61,955 bases of DNA. It comes from an uncultured Bacteroidia bacterium. GTDB lineage: Bacteria; Bacteroidota; Bacteroidia; Bacteroidales; Prolixibacteraceae. Positions 61,855-61,955 of the stretch are shown one piece after another (position 1 is the stretch's first letter; every line of letters starts with the position of its first letter). The notes under the pieces were generated by a model that saw nothing but the letters and a program-made list of their open reading frames with translations, did no database searches and was not told the DNA's origin. The DNA lies in the NCBI GenBank assembly GCA_903923905.1, contig CAIXZH010000006.1:1-61955 (forward strand). Direction: 5' to 3'. Position numbers and translations under genes: made by a program.

Positions 61855-61955
61855 GATTTTTTTAATTGTTGTAATATATTAATATATAGTTATTTGCAAG
61901 GTTTTTGCGATTTTACGACTTGAATTTATATTTTCGCTTATTACCTATTTTGAGC
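61837..61955. mobile_element. Possible insertion-sequence end at the window edge
   Basis: The palindrome ACACTAGTGT (61837-61846) leads into GTGTCCGGTTAAG, a string I associate from memory with the ends of IS4-like elements. It abruptly ends the outer-membrane protein ORF. The remaining 100 bases are AT-rich and non-coding, as expected of an IS leader before its transposase. The rest of the element would lie outside the window, so the call is tentative. Confidence 0.42.

Noticed and set aside
1-61955. CRISPR arrays, prophage, restriction or toxin-antitoxin systems
   Set aside because: Looked for direct repeats and typical gene sets; none seen anywhere in the window.

Overview
The window is from the chromosome of a Bacteroidota bacterium, most likely class Bacteroidia and probably an environmental rather than a gut lineage. 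Evidence: a yidC of the Bacteroidota type, the long (315 aa) form of NusB, the block nusB / DUF1573 / yajC / ybbR / coaE, TonB receptors paired with lipoproteins, DUF6340 lipoproteins, promoters resembling TAnnTTTG with hardly any Shine-Dalgarno sequences, and a moderate to low GC content. I cannot name a genus. Isoprenoids are made by the mevalonate route here, which is not what gut Bacteroidales usually do.

Layout. 1-5.2 kb: yidC, then a minus-strand group of a DUF1848 protein, a small cysteine-rich CWC protein missed by length cut-offs, a ferredoxin/flavodoxin-NADP reductase-like protein and lipA. 5.4-18.9 kb: ten closely packed minus-strand genes, the highlight of the window. In transcription order they are a fused branched-chain 2-oxoacid dehydrogenase E1, methylcrotonyl-CoA carboxylase beta, methylglutaconyl-CoA hydratase, methylcrotonyl-CoA carboxylase alpha, an acyl-CoA dehydrogenase, type 2 IPP isomerase, class II HMG-CoA reductase, a GYDIA-type GHMP kinase, mevalonate diphosphate decarboxylase and mevalonate kinase. 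Read as chemistry this is leucine skeleton -> isovaleryl-CoA -> HMG-CoA -> mevalonate -> IPP/DMAPP. No HMG-CoA synthase and no HMG-CoA lyase are present, so the cluster looks like a leucine-to-isoprenoid route. ribH and ywbE lie just upstream.

19.9-25.4 kb: a PAP2 phosphatase, then a minus-strand vitamin B12 uptake operon (PKD lipoprotein, BtuB-like receptor, BtuG-like beta-propeller) behind a clear cobalamin riboswitch and a good promoter. 25.4-32.7 kb (plus strand): pepD, a DUF2007-USP-USP fusion, two DUF6340 lipoproteins, an M48 CAAX-type protease, and fabG with a promoter and a strong terminator. 32.9-35.0 kb: a membrane SpoIIE-type phosphatase interrupted by an in-frame TAG. 35-42 kb (minus): an outer-membrane barrel, a TerB/DnaJ protein, coaE, ybbR, yajC, a DUF1573 lipoprotein, nusB, rhomboid protease and threonine aldolase. 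42-45.6 kb: photolyase, a DnaQ/GIY-YIG nuclease fusion and an HD-domain protein. tRNA-Arg(CCG) follows at 45.75 kb with about 550 bp of mostly empty sequence after it.

46.4-51.6 kb: a complete RND efflux operon (TolC, adaptor, permease). 51.8-57.9 kb: a TonB receptor, a beta-helix lipoprotein, a YVTN propeller and a secreted acid-phosphatase-like enzyme, possibly one nutrient (phosphate-ester) system. 58.2-61.1 kb, divergent from it: a NarL-type response regulator directly abutting a TPR histidine kinase. The window ends in an outer-membrane protein gene that appears cut by the end of an insertion sequence.
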